A stretch of DNA of 32,863 nucleotides from a virus. Position 1 is the first letter of the stretch. Each line of letters begins with the position of its first letter. The stretch spans positions 1 through 32,863 of the IMG/VR virus record IMGVR_UViG_3300034356_001657; one strand, 5' to 3'. The notes beneath the pieces were generated by a model that did not search any database, had not been told where the DNA came from, and worked only from the letters and a program-made list of their open reading frames with translations. Positions 1 through 5,711 of this stretch are shown here, one piece after another. The position numbers and the translations under genes are program-made.

Positions 1-582
1 TGGGGGTCTGTTGCACTGCTCCAACATCGCTTCGTATCGCGGGCCCCCTTTCAAGTACATTGTCACATGCCTAAACGGCGTCAGCATCATAGGCGACATA
101 GGCGTCGTACCGACACGGTGCATGACCGCCGAGCCGTCGGCCTTCAGTGTTATTTCTTCAATGAACTCTGGCCACCGAGCCCATACGTTCGCTAGCCGTT
201 GAGACGCAAACTTCTCTGCTTTGGTGGCCTTTACAGGGTTGATGCGAGGGATTGTGTGCTTCGGAAACCACGTTTTATTCGCGTCGAAGACGCCGTCGCG
301 TCGGATCGTGACGGGGTGTTTCAGTGCGCCGATGGCGATTACCCCCTCGGTCTCTAGCACTTGATGCCCTTTCGAGATAGCCGCTTTGGCCTCCGCTATA
401 CTCGTCACCGTTATAAAGGTGGCGCACACAGGCGTCAGCCTGACGCGGATAGTCCCTGTCTCGGGGTCGTGGTGTAACTCTACGCATGACTTTTTAACGA
501 TGAGTCTTATGAACTCGGGGTTTATTCCGGGAGTGTCGGTAATGTAGAAAGGCTCGGCTGCAGACCAGCATATTTTTTCCAT
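1..582 (-). CDS. Hypothetical phage protein, 3' end outside window
   Basis: Reading leftward from an ATG at 582 there is an uninterrupted frame of 194 codons to base 1, so the C-terminus lies outside the window. A good ribosome binding site (AGGA) lies about seven bases upstream of the ATG on the minus strand. The product begins MEKICWSAAEPFYI and continues as a mixed alpha/beta-looking soluble protein. There is no signal peptide, membrane segment or cysteine cluster. I do not recognise a family. It is the only gene immediately downstream of the inverted-repeat region at 647-909. A minus-strand TATAAT at 753-758 could drive it with a leader of about 160 bases passing through one repeat arm. 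Existence is well supported by the open frame and RBS; function is unknown. Confidence 0.75.
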   Translation of the reverse strand, partial: MEKICWSAAEPFYITDTPGINPEFIRLIVKKSCVELHHDPETGTIRVRLTPVCATFITVTSIAEAKAAISKGHQVLETEGVIAIGALKHPVTIRRDGVFDANKTWFPKHTIPRINPVKATKAEKFASQRLANVWARWPEFIEEITLKADGSAVMHRVGTTPMSPMMLTPFRHVTMYLKGGPRYEAMLEQCNRPP

Positions 583-646
583 GTGTTTTTCCTCGTGTGA
601 ATGTGTGGAGACGCAGGACATGATATCTTATGGGGTGGCGTTTGTC

Positions 647-700
647 CACTTTGACAGACGATCGACAGAAGATCGACAGATATCTGTCGCGCTGGAGGCC
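647..700. repeat. Left arm of long inverted repeat
   Basis: It pairs with 856-909. The inner 36 bases (665-700) match the reverse complement of 856-891 at 35 of 36 positions. The outer 10 bases (CACTTTGACA, 647-656) match the reverse complement of 900-909 exactly. The 8-base spacer between the two blocks has the same length in both arms but a different sequence. The arm contains the 16-bp palindrome at 674-689 and a doubled GATCGACAGA at 660-669 and 671-680. Confidence 0.9.
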
Positions 701-752
701 TAGGGAGCCGTGGGGCGACACTTGTACGACAGATAGACAGAACTTCTCAGAA

Positions 753-758
753 ATTATA
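753..758 (-). promoter_or_regulatory. Candidate minus-strand -10 box (TATAAT)
   Basis: A perfect sigma70-type TATAAT on the minus strand in the AT-rich core. No good -35 is visible 16-18 bases upstream. It points at the partial gene 1-582. If used, its transcript would cross the left inverted-repeat arm, giving an operator-like arrangement. Confidence 0.4.
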
Positions 759-784
759 ACGTACGTGAATACGAAAAGAGATAC

Positions 785-793
785 TGATATAAT
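785..793 (+). promoter_or_regulatory. Candidate plus-strand extended -10 promoter (TGATATAAT)
   Basis: A TGnTATAAT extended -10 match on the plus strand; the -35 region is poor. No plus-strand gene follows, and a transcript would run antisense to the 1061-1708 gene. It may therefore serve a non-coding RNA or origin priming, or be a chance match in an AT-rich segment. Confidence 0.35.
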
Positions 794-855
794 ATTTTCT
801 CGTATATAGAAATAGTATATTTATCTGTAGTTCAGTAGAAAACCATATACGGCGC

Positions 856-909
856 GGCCTGCAGCGCGACAGATATCTGTCGATCTTCTGTAGAAAAGGT
901 GTCAAAGTG
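856..909. repeat. Right arm of long inverted repeat
   Basis: This is the inverted partner of 647-700, with 155 bp between the inner arms. It contains the second copy of the perfect palindrome CGACAGATATCTGTCG at 867-882. Conservation of both blocks and of the spacer length, with divergence of the spacer sequence, suggests selection on two separate binding elements per arm rather than a recent duplication. Confidence 0.9.
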
Positions 910-984
910 TCGTCGACCAGGCTGCAGGCCGCGTCGTTATTGAGTTGTACCGAAAACGTATCTGTCGCACGTTGCGAGGGCCGA

Positions 985-1032
985 CCAGATTCGGACCGAG
1001 ACGGCCAGATTCGGACCGAGACGGCCAGATTC
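985..1032. repeat. 20-bp tandem direct repeat, 2.4 copies
   Basis: The unit CCAGATTCGGACCGAGACGG occurs at 985-1004 and 1005-1024, with a partial CCAGATTC at 1025-1032. The copies are exact. The repeat lies just past the 3' end of the 1061-1708 gene in the non-coding region. It may be an iteron or repressor-site array, or simple slippage. Confidence 0.85.
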
Positions 1033-1060
1033 CAAACATGGTCGGCCGTCACCGTGGGGG

Positions 1061-1708
1061 CTAATGGTCGTCGTCTTCGGCCAAACGGCGCACAATGGGG
1101 GGATTGTACTGTTTCAGGTATTCATAGTGCTTTCGCTTCAGTGGTTTGCCTGAGTCCGGAGCACCTTGCTGTTTTTGCATGAGACGACAAACGCCCCGCC
1201 ACCCTGAGTCCTTCGCCATGATGACGCGAACGGCTTCGGCCGTGAACTCATGGTCGAGGAACCACAGGAACGTCTCCAGACGGCCTAGAAGCATCAAACA
1301 CTGGTATAGCCTACGTCTACCATTGGCTGATAGATACGCGGCCTCATAGGCTGCCCCCAGAGCTTTGCCGCAACCTAATACGGCGACAGGGTCGTCGATT
1401 TCGCAGACAGCTATCGCGATGTCGCATTTTATTCCGTCCCTAAGCATGTCGAGAACAAAATTTTCGGCTGCCTCGCGCTGTTCCAAAATGCCAATTAGCC
1501 TCGCCGTTTTATTCGAGTCTTGCTTGATAGTCAGACCTGTCCAGTGCAATCCCTGATAGAAGGCACCTAGACGGCGCGCTATGTGATTTGAGACGCGTAC
1601 GGCTGTCAGTCGGGCTAGTTTGGGGTTATTCGTTAATCTGGCCGCTTCCTGAGCGTTTAAGCTGTAGTCGTTCAGCCATTGCTTGTTTCGTTTTTTACGG
1701 TCTGCCAT
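1061..1708 (-). CDS. Hypothetical phage protein (215 aa)
   Basis: The ATG at 1708 has a strong upstream site (GTAGGAGA). The product has a strongly basic N-terminus (MADRKKRNKQW), then a helix-rich body. An alanine- and cysteine-containing hydrophobic segment lies mid-protein, and the tail is basic then acidic (RRLAEDDDH). No recognisable catalytic motif or transmembrane segment is seen. The basic N-terminus would fit nucleic-acid binding, but that is inference only. The gene lies beyond the terminator at 1751-1780 and so probably has its own promoter or depends on readthrough. Its 3' end abuts the repeat-rich non-coding region, so a role in binding that region is conceivable but untested. 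Confidence 0.7.
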   Translation of the reverse strand: MADRKKRNKQWLNDYSLNAQEAARLTNNPKLARLTAVRVSNHIARRLGAFYQGLHWTGLTIKQDSNKTARLIGILEQREAAENFVLDMLRDGIKCDIAIAVCEIDDPVAVLGCGKALGAAYEAAYLSANGRRRLYQCLMLLGRLETFLWFLDHEFTAEAVRVIMAKDSGWRGVCRLMQKQQGAPDSGKPLKRKHYEYLKQYNPPIVRRLAEDDDH

Positions 1709-1750
1709 GTTCGGGTCTCCTACGGGGTTAGCGGGATAAGCATATCACGG

Positions 1751-1780
1751 AAAGAAAAAGCCCCGCACGTGGCGGGGCTT
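1751..1780 (-). terminator. Intrinsic terminator of the leftward operon
   Basis: Read on the minus strand, a 9-bp stem (AAGCCCCGC / GCGGGGCTT, 1758-1766 with 1772-1780) and a 5-base loop are followed by a U-rich tract (TTTTTCTTT). It lies 18 bases past the stop of the 1799-2131 gene and fits a Rho-independent terminator for the leftward operon. The plus strand lacks a comparable U tract. Confidence 0.85.
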
Positions 1781-1798
1781 ATTCGGTCTATCGCGGCG

Positions 1799-2131
1799 CT
1801 ATAGTGGCGTCACACGTCCGAACCGGACAGGGAATACGATGTCCGGACACTTGATTGTACGCCCTCGTGCGTCGGATGCGGCCAGCATGACCGCGCCCGC
1901 GTAGACCTGTCCGGCCACGTCTACGGCGTACAGCAGGTCGGTCGCGTTGCAGTACCAACGGCCGCTGATCCGGCCGTCGTCGTCGTGCCAGACGTCTATG
2001 TCATGGCCGTCGATGTGCACGGTTTGCACTTGTAAGAAGTCTATACCGTGTAATTTTTTGAAAGATTCGACCGTGAAGTCTCCCCGTGACACTTCACGCG
2101 TCACGGGGTCAATTGTAATTACGTTGGGCAT
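1799..2131 (-). CDS. Hypothetical phage protein (110 aa)
   Basis: The ATG at 2131 has an AGGAG site eight bases upstream. The start overlaps the end of the 2119-2973 gene by 13 bases, so the two are probably translationally coupled. The product is acidic and beta-rich, with an HIDGHDIDVWHDDDGR segment (about residues 39-54) and a hydrophobic AGQVYAGAVMLAAS stretch. The layout is loosely like small phage proteins annotated DUF3846, but I would not assign that without a profile search. It is the last gene of the operon before the terminator at 1751-1780. Coding status is well supported; function is unknown. Confidence 0.75.
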   Translation of the reverse strand: MPNVITIDPVTREVSRGDFTVESFKKLHGIDFLQVQTVHIDGHDIDVWHDDDGRISGRWYCNATDLLYAVDVAGQVYAGAVMLAASDARGRTIKCPDIVFPVRFGRVTPL

Positions 2132-2973
2132 CGCACTGGCTCCTGATTTGCTAATTCGGCGCGACAGTCATCGAGACGGCCGCATGATATGCTGTACACG
2201 TCTACGCCGTCAGGTAGATAAGGCGAGTCGTCGAGGTCAAGCTGGGCAAGATAGTTTTTGTCCGTTGGGTGATCGCCCCACGATGGCCAGCGATCTGGCT
2301 CGCACTCTTGCCAGCGAAAGCCGAGACGGCGCAAAAAGCACGGATGGCCTAGCGTCGCCGCGAAAACTTCACGCTGGACGTGCTGGCCTGCGCTTTTCAG
2401 CTTGACCAGTACCGACGTTTTGCGGCCGTCTTTTTCCCAGCACCATAGGCCGTAAACGTCGCAATCTATGCCTTGTGCGTCGAGGGCGTCGACCATTTCA
2501 CAGTAAGCCAACGACCGGCCGATCATGTCTTTAGCCTTGACCGTCCAGCTGGCTGACAGTTGAAAAGCGATAGACCGCACCGGATTCGGCGTAAACTCCG
2601 AACCACGGCGGATCATGCTTCTCATGTCCCCGCCGATATAGCGGGGCACGTCTGGCCGTTGGCCTGCGTAGTCGTGTACGTACCGCATCGCGGCCGCGTT
2701 TTGAGCGGCTGGCGGATTCGCTGCAGCAAGTTGCTGCATCCGTCGCGCGCCTTCCGGCCAGCCGTCGCGCAGCATGTCCAGATATTGCGGCAAGTTTACG
2801 CCATCGTCCCAGTCTTCTGACTTGCGCGCGTTTTTACCGGATCCATAACTCCCCTTGACCATTTTCGAGACGGCGCGGTGATCGTCGTCCAGTTCGACAG
2901 ATAGCATAGTTACCAGCGAAGGGAGATCGGTCTCGTAAACGCGGTTAAACTCGTCTTGCTTGATAATATTCAT
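2119..2973 (-). CDS. VWA-like partner protein of MoxR-type ATPase (DUF7192-like)
   Basis: The chosen start is ATG 2973, which forms an ATGA overlap with the stop of the AAA+ gene upstream. An in-frame TTG at 2991 lacks a better RBS. The 284-aa product has an N-terminal helical part with GWPEGARRM (about residue 71) and VPRYIGGDMRSMIRRGS (about 109-125). A strand FQLSASW (137-143) follows, then the amphipathic helix IGRSLAYCEMVDALDAQGID and a strand DVYGLWCW. This order resembles a von Willebrand A fold whose DxSxS metal site begins with Q138 instead of Asp. MoxR/CobS ATPases usually work with VWA partners, and the coupled position supports that. The DUF7192-like assignment is from memory of similar phage proteins and is not proven here. 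Confidence 0.7.
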   Translation of the reverse strand: MNIIKQDEFNRVYETDLPSLVTMLSVELDDDHRAVSKMVKGSYGSGKNARKSEDWDDGVNLPQYLDMLRDGWPEGARRMQQLAAANPPAAQNAAAMRYVHDYAGQRPDVPRYIGGDMRSMIRRGSEFTPNPVRSIAFQLSASWTVKAKDMIGRSLAYCEMVDALDAQGIDCDVYGLWCWEKDGRKTSVLVKLKSAGQHVQREVFAATLGHPCFLRRLGFRWQECEPDRWPSWGDHPTDKNYLAQLDLDDSPYLPDGVDVYSISCGRLDDCRAELANQEPVRCPT

Positions 2974-4055
2974 GGTTTGATCTTGTCCCAAGTTGCTTGA
3001 TCTAAGCCGTTGCGGACGGCCAATTCTACAGCGCGATCGGTCGGGTAAATCTGCAGGAATTTTTGTAGACGTCGCGTCGCCCGCGGGCTGATTACATGGC
3101 GGACGTTTAACGAGGCCGCTTTACTGCGGATCCCCTGTACAATCTCGGACGGGATGCGACCATATAATGCGGTCTCCATGTCTTGATCATAGTTCCAGTC
3201 GATTTCCGTGAAGCGGTCTTTAAACGCGCCATCCTGACGGGCACGCCCCGTGTACGTCTGATCCGCACCTAACATGCTGGTATTACCTGCGGCCATCGGT
3301 TTGAAGTCTGGATGGCGTTTCACCTTGCCACAAGGGAACTCGTAGCTGGTGCCCTCTATTAAGTTTAAGAAGGCTGTCAGGGCGTCCGGTGCGCTTGCGT
3401 CGACTTCATCCCACAGGAACACGCCGCCGTCTTTATACGCGGCGTATAGGCTAGACGATTGGTAGTTGCCGTTGGCATCTTTAAAGCCTATCAGGTCGTA
3501 CTTAGAATCCACTTTTCCGGTGTGATAAAACTCCAGCCCGAAAGATTCGGCCGCCATTTCTGCGGCGGTAGACTTGCCAGAACCAGCAGGCCCTTTCAAG
3601 TATGGTGGTTCGCCGATGTTTAATAGCTGGATCAGTAATCCTAAACTGCCGTGCGCCGGACGGCCTGCGAAGTCATAAGGTGGTAAGCTCTCGATCTGGA
3701 TCGTCACTTGACGGTCTGGCAGCATGCTGGCGACAATTTCACGTATTTTCGTCTCGTCTATTGCCGCCGGTTGAGTGAATAACGCTAGCGCGTCCTGTAG
3801 TTTTTTCATCGCTTCTGAATTGTCCGCCATGGGTTGTGTCTCCTGTTTTGCGGGTTGTGGTTTAACTTGTTGTGGTTGTGGCTGGCCTAGTCGAGCGCTG
3901 ACCAACGCGTTTAAATCGGCTGGACGGTCTACGCATTGCAAAAAATCCGCTTTTGTTGCGAATTTCACCAGCGAGGCCTGCGCACCATTGGCAATAAACC
4001 AGCGTTTTATGTCTGATCTATTGCCTGCAAAGTCGCTTAAAATCTTGTCTCTCAT
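2970..4055 (-). CDS. MoxR/CobS-like AAA+ ATPase
   Basis: The start at 4055 is chosen for its AGGGGA site; an in-frame extension to 4163 would run through a palindrome and the stop region of the preceding gene. The product is 361 aa. Residues 1-50 form a helical N-terminal domain, followed by a Q/P-rich linker (about 57-76) and the AAA+ core. Visible motifs are Walker A GPAGSGKS (155-162), Walker B GVFLWDEVDAS (211-221), sensor 1 AAGNTS (255-260), arginine finger R281 in KDRFTEID, and sensor 2 SPRATRR (323-329). In the MoxR/CobS family these ATPases remodel or insert metal into target proteins together with a VWA-domain partner. The next gene (2119-2973) looks like that partner. In phages the client is not known. 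A palindrome (4088-4111) sits 33 bases upstream of the start. Confidence 0.92.
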   Translation of the reverse strand: MRDKILSDFAGNRSDIKRWFIANGAQASLVKFATKADFLQCVDRPADLNALVSARLGQPQPQQVKPQPAKQETQPMADNSEAMKKLQDALALFTQPAAIDETKIREIVASMLPDRQVTIQIESLPPYDFAGRPAHGSLGLLIQLLNIGEPPYLKGPAGSGKSTAAEMAAESFGLEFYHTGKVDSKYDLIGFKDANGNYQSSSLYAAYKDGGVFLWDEVDASAPDALTAFLNLIEGTSYEFPCGKVKRHPDFKPMAAGNTSMLGADQTYTGRARQDGAFKDRFTEIDWNYDQDMETALYGRIPSEIVQGIRSKAASLNVRHVISPRATRRLQKFLQIYPTDRAVELAVRNGLDQATWDKIKP

Positions 4056-4087
4056 AAAATCCCCTTTTTGGGTTAGTAAAACCAGCG

Positions 4088-4111
4088 AAGCGCACCGGAT
4101 CCGGTACGCTT
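4088..4111. promoter_or_regulatory. Intercistronic palindrome, copy 1
   Basis: A 24-nt near-perfect palindrome with a single mismatched pair, centred on CCGGATCCGG. It lies 12 bases after the stop of the 4123-4512 gene and 33 bases before the ATPase start at 4055. On the minus strand it is followed by GGTTTTACT, as in copy 2. There is no long U run, so a strong intrinsic terminator is unlikely. An RNA-processing or stability hairpin, an attenuator or a protein-binding site are the main alternatives. Confidence 0.75.
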
Positions 4112-4122
4112 GACTTGTGTCA

Positions 4123-4512
4123 CTAGTAGACAGGGCGGTAATAAGTCTCGTCTGGATAGACAAGGCAGACGCAAACCACGGCCGCTTCGTCCATACATTT
4201 AAACGCCGTCACAATGCCGTCTACGATCGCCCGTGGATAGGTCTGGACGTCTTGCGACCCAATCCAGACGTTTGTCAGATAGACCGCGCCGTCTTTTTTC
4301 GCCGCGTTGAAGGTCGAATAGTCGTGCTGGCGGTAGATCGCTATCTGATAAAACGCGTCAGACTCGCGCACTGAGTAGTCGTAAGAGATGCAGCCGCTCA
4401 CGTCGTGCACCAGTTCAATCCCAGCGATTACGGCGTTTTTCTGGTCTTCGGTTTGCACGATCTCGTATGAATAGCGCGAGTTTTCGTCGTTGTTGATTTC
4501 AATTAAATACAT
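4123..4512 (-). CDS. Hypothetical phage protein (129 aa)
   Basis: The ATG at 4512 has an AAGGA site eleven bases upstream. The product is acidic and rich in Tyr, Ile and Val (MYLIEINNDENSRYSYEI, YQIAIYRQHDY, YPDETYYRPVY). A hydrophobic stretch AAVVCVCLVY lies near the C-terminus, more like a buried strand than a membrane segment. I recognise no family. It lies between two palindrome-separated blocks of the leftward operon, so it may be expressed at a different level from the ATPase pair downstream. Confidence 0.7.
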   Translation of the reverse strand: MYLIEINNDENSRYSYEIVQTEDQKNAVIAGIELVHDVSGCISYDYSVRESDAFYQIAIYRQHDYSTFNAAKKDGAVYLTNVWIGSQDVQTYPRAIVDGIVTAFKCMDEAAVVCVCLVYPDETYYRPVY

Positions 4513-4538
4513 GGCGTTAAATCCTTGTTAATTAGGGT

Positions 4539-4775
4539 TCAATTTAAGTGGAACAGTTCGACAGTTGCGACAATAGCGCGAAGTTGTTCGTAGACGGCCG
4601 ATCTGGTGGTGCGTCCGGCAATGTCGCGGCCTGTGCCGTCCGCCTCGGCCTGTAGCATAGCGCCGCCGTAGGCATAGTCGACCCGTAGACGGTGCGCAGC
4701 ACCAGCTGCAGCAAGCGCAGCGTTGATCTGATGCAGCTGGTGCGCGATGTCTTCTTTCGTGATTCGTGCGGACAT
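4539..4775 (-). CDS. Small hypothetical phage protein (78 aa)
   Basis: The start is set at ATG 4775 because the AGGA site lies ten bases upstream. The ATG at 4784 would sit directly against that site, and longer in-frame starts would run through the palindrome at 4808-4833. The product is a mostly helical small protein, MSARITKEDIAHQLHQINAA at the N-terminus, then an alanine-rich turn and a C-terminal helix. A different-frame open frame over the same bases (4528-4935) is arginine- and cysteine-rich, lacks an RBS and is taken as a shadow. Function is unknown. Confidence 0.65.
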   Translation of the reverse strand: MSARITKEDIAHQLHQINAALAAAGAAHRLRVDYAYGGAMLQAEADGTGRDIAGRTTRSAVYEQLRAIVATVELFHLN

Positions 4776-4807
4776 AATGGTCATTTCCTGTATTGAGTAA
4801 AACCGAC

Positions 4808-4833
4808 ACAAAGCACCGGATCCGGTGCGTTGT
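4808..4833. promoter_or_regulatory. Intercistronic palindrome, copy 2
   Basis: A 26-nt palindrome with one mismatched pair and a perfect 16-bp core GCACCGGATCCGGTGC (4813-4828). It lies eight bases past the stop of the 4841-5044 gene and 33 bases before the next start at 4775, the same distance as copy 1 from its start. AGTAAAACC (plus strand) is also conserved at an identical offset from the centre in both copies (4075-4083 and 4796-4804). Confidence 0.8.
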
Positions 4834-4840
4834 AGCTGTT

Positions 4841-5044
4841 TCACTTGCCAGAATCCCAAGCTGCAGCGTGAATAGCTGCAGCGAGACGGACAAAGCGCAC
4901 GCCGTCGATCTGGCGCACCATGGCCAGCGCTTCATCGTTGGCGACGATGTCGGACGCGTCGCAACAGCAAAGCAAAACTTCGGCCTCGTGCTGGGTCAGC
5001 TGTTCCGCGTGGAATTGCTGCAAAATAAATTCAGGTTTGAACAT
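4841..5044 (-). CDS. Small hypothetical phage protein (67 aa)
   Basis: ATG 5044 is preferred over an in-frame GTG at 5053 because the TAAGGAG site lies eight bases upstream of the ATG. That site is inside the last codons of the 5050-5295 gene, so the two are probably coupled. The product (MFKPEFILQQFHAEQLTQHE at the start) is helical and acidic, with a CCC run (residues 26-28 approximately) and an alanine-rich C-terminal helix. The three adjacent cysteines are unusual for so small a protein and could bind metal, but there is no paired Cys/His motif. No family is recognised. Confidence 0.7.
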   Translation of the reverse strand: MFKPEFILQQFHAEQLTQHEAEVLLCCCDASDIVANDEALAMVRQIDGVRFVRLAAAIHAAAWDSGK

Positions 5045-5049
5045 GGCGA

Positions 5050-5295
5050 TCACTCCTTACCAAAGCGTGCGACAGTGTCGCGCTTGATCTGGCAAACGGT
5101 TTTAAACTTGGCTATCACTTCACGGCCGTTGCCGCCGTGGGCAACTTCCATCGTAACGCCGTTATAGCCGATCCAACGGCTCAACGGACGGCCGCCACAG
5201 CTGACCCACTGCCCGCGCTGCAGCTTAAGACGGCCTGATGTGATAGCCGCATGCGTCTCGGCGTCCCACAGGTTTACCACTGGCAAATACTTCAT
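5050..5295 (-). CDS. Small hypothetical phage protein (81 aa)
   Basis: The ATG at 5295 is preceded by GGGAG eight bases upstream. That site lies inside the end of the 54-aa gene upstream, whose stop is at 5299. The product begins MKYLPVVNLWDAETHAAITS and has the look of a small beta-barrel fold: LQRGQWVSCGG, a GYNGVTMEV strand and a basic C-terminus. SH3-like or DNA-binding folds are possible but unproven. Function is unknown. Confidence 0.7.
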   Translation of the reverse strand: MKYLPVVNLWDAETHAAITSGRLKLQRGQWVSCGGRPLSRWIGYNGVTMEVAHGGNGREVIAKFKTVCQIKRDTVARFGKE

Positions 5296-5298
5296 GGT

Positions 5299-5463
5299 CT
5301 ACACTCCCACAGCTAAAACGGAATCGACAACGGACGGGCAACGGCCCTCGGCCATAAGCTCAACCAGAACCAGCTGGCAAGCCGTCTCGGCGTTGTCTGC
5401 GGACTGCATACGCTCAGTATGCTGGCCGCGGTCGAAAGTCACATAAACGTAGAATTGGCGCAT
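5299..5463 (-). CDS. Small hypothetical phage protein (54 aa), first gene of leftward operon
   Basis: This small frame reads from ATG 5463 to TAG at 5299-5301 on the minus strand. It has an excellent AAGGAG site nine bases upstream. The product begins MRQFYVYVTFDRGQHTER and contains a hydrophobic helix AETACQLVLVELMAEG. Its 3' end carries the RBS of the next gene, and the stop-to-start gap is only three bases, so it belongs to the operon. It is probably the promoter-proximal gene, since the divergent control region begins directly upstream. No family is recognised. Confidence 0.7.
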   Translation of the reverse strand: MRQFYVYVTFDRGQHTERMQSADNAETACQLVLVELMAEGRCPSVVDSVLAVGV

Positions 5464-5496
5464 CTCTTAAACTCCTTAGTTAATCGAGCCTTAATA

Positions 5497-5511
5497 GTAG
5501 CAATCTGCTAC
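5497..5511. promoter_or_regulatory. Operator-like inverted repeat at left edge of control region
   Basis: GTAGCA-ATC-TGCTAC: two 6-bp arms with a 3-base centre, 34 bases upstream of the first leftward start codon, where a promoter or operator is expected. The 12-mer CAATCTGCTACC (5501-5512) recurs at 5894-5905 just before the first rightward gene. The shorter GCAATCTGC recurs at 5522-5530. Confidence 0.5.
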
Positions 5512-5586
5512 CTAATAGCCAGCAATCTGCGACGAATCTACAGAAACAAGCGACGAATTGCAGGCCGTCGCCCCGTCTCGGCGTCT

Positions 5587-5705
5587 CACTGGGGCGCACG
5601 GTCTACCGGTCAGGCCGTGCCAGCCGTGCCACTGGGGCGCACGGTCTACCGGTCAGGCCGTGCCAGCCGTGCCAGCCGTGCCCCGTCTACCCGTCAGGCC
5701 GTGCC
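5587..5705. repeat. 43-bp tandem duplication with degenerate third copy
   Basis: Bases 5587-5629 and 5630-5672 are identical 43-bp copies (beginning CACTGGGGCGCACGG). A shorter relative covers about 5673-5705 and carries an extra copy of the 9-bp CCAGCCGTG. The array is very GC-rich and non-coding. Exact identity implies either recent duplication or homogenisation. Confidence 0.9.
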
Positions 5706-5711
5706 TGTCTC

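Larger units (their letters stand above)
583..1060. other. Non-coding control region: candidate origin or divergent promoter/operator
   Basis: This 478-bp stretch has no convincing gene. It holds two inverted-repeat arms (647-700 and 856-909) around an AT-rich core (about 745-850), which stands out in a GC-rich genome. Each arm contains the 16-bp perfect palindrome CGACAGATATCTGTCG. The core has a plus-strand extended -10 (TGATATAAT, 785-793) and a minus-strand TATAAT (753-758). The right part holds a 20-bp tandem repeat (985-1032). An AT-rich unwinding-like core flanked by repeated binding-site-like motifs is what replication origins and repressor-controlled divergent promoters look like. 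The sequence alone does not decide between them. Confidence 0.6.

Noticed and set aside
494-721. Open frame of 75 aa on the minus strand
   Set aside because: It overlaps the well-supported partial gene 1-582 in another frame, runs into the inverted-repeat arm and has no convincing RBS.
985-1032. CRISPR array
   Set aside because: The 20-bp units are directly adjacent with no spacers, so this is a simple tandem repeat.
747-1182. Opposed open frames at 747-1052 (minus) and 907-1182 (plus)
   Set aside because: Both run through the repeat-rich non-coding region, their proteins reflect tandem repeats, and the plus one overlaps the 1061-1708 gene antisense. No RBS supports either.
2836-2846. Further copy of the ACCGGATCC palindrome
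   Set aside because: Only half the palindrome is present and it lies inside the 2119-2973 coding region, so it is not counted with the intercistronic pair.
4528-4935. 135-aa open frame on the minus strand
   Set aside because: Arg/Cys-rich shadow of the 4539-4775 and 4841-5044 genes; it crosses the palindrome and has no RBS.
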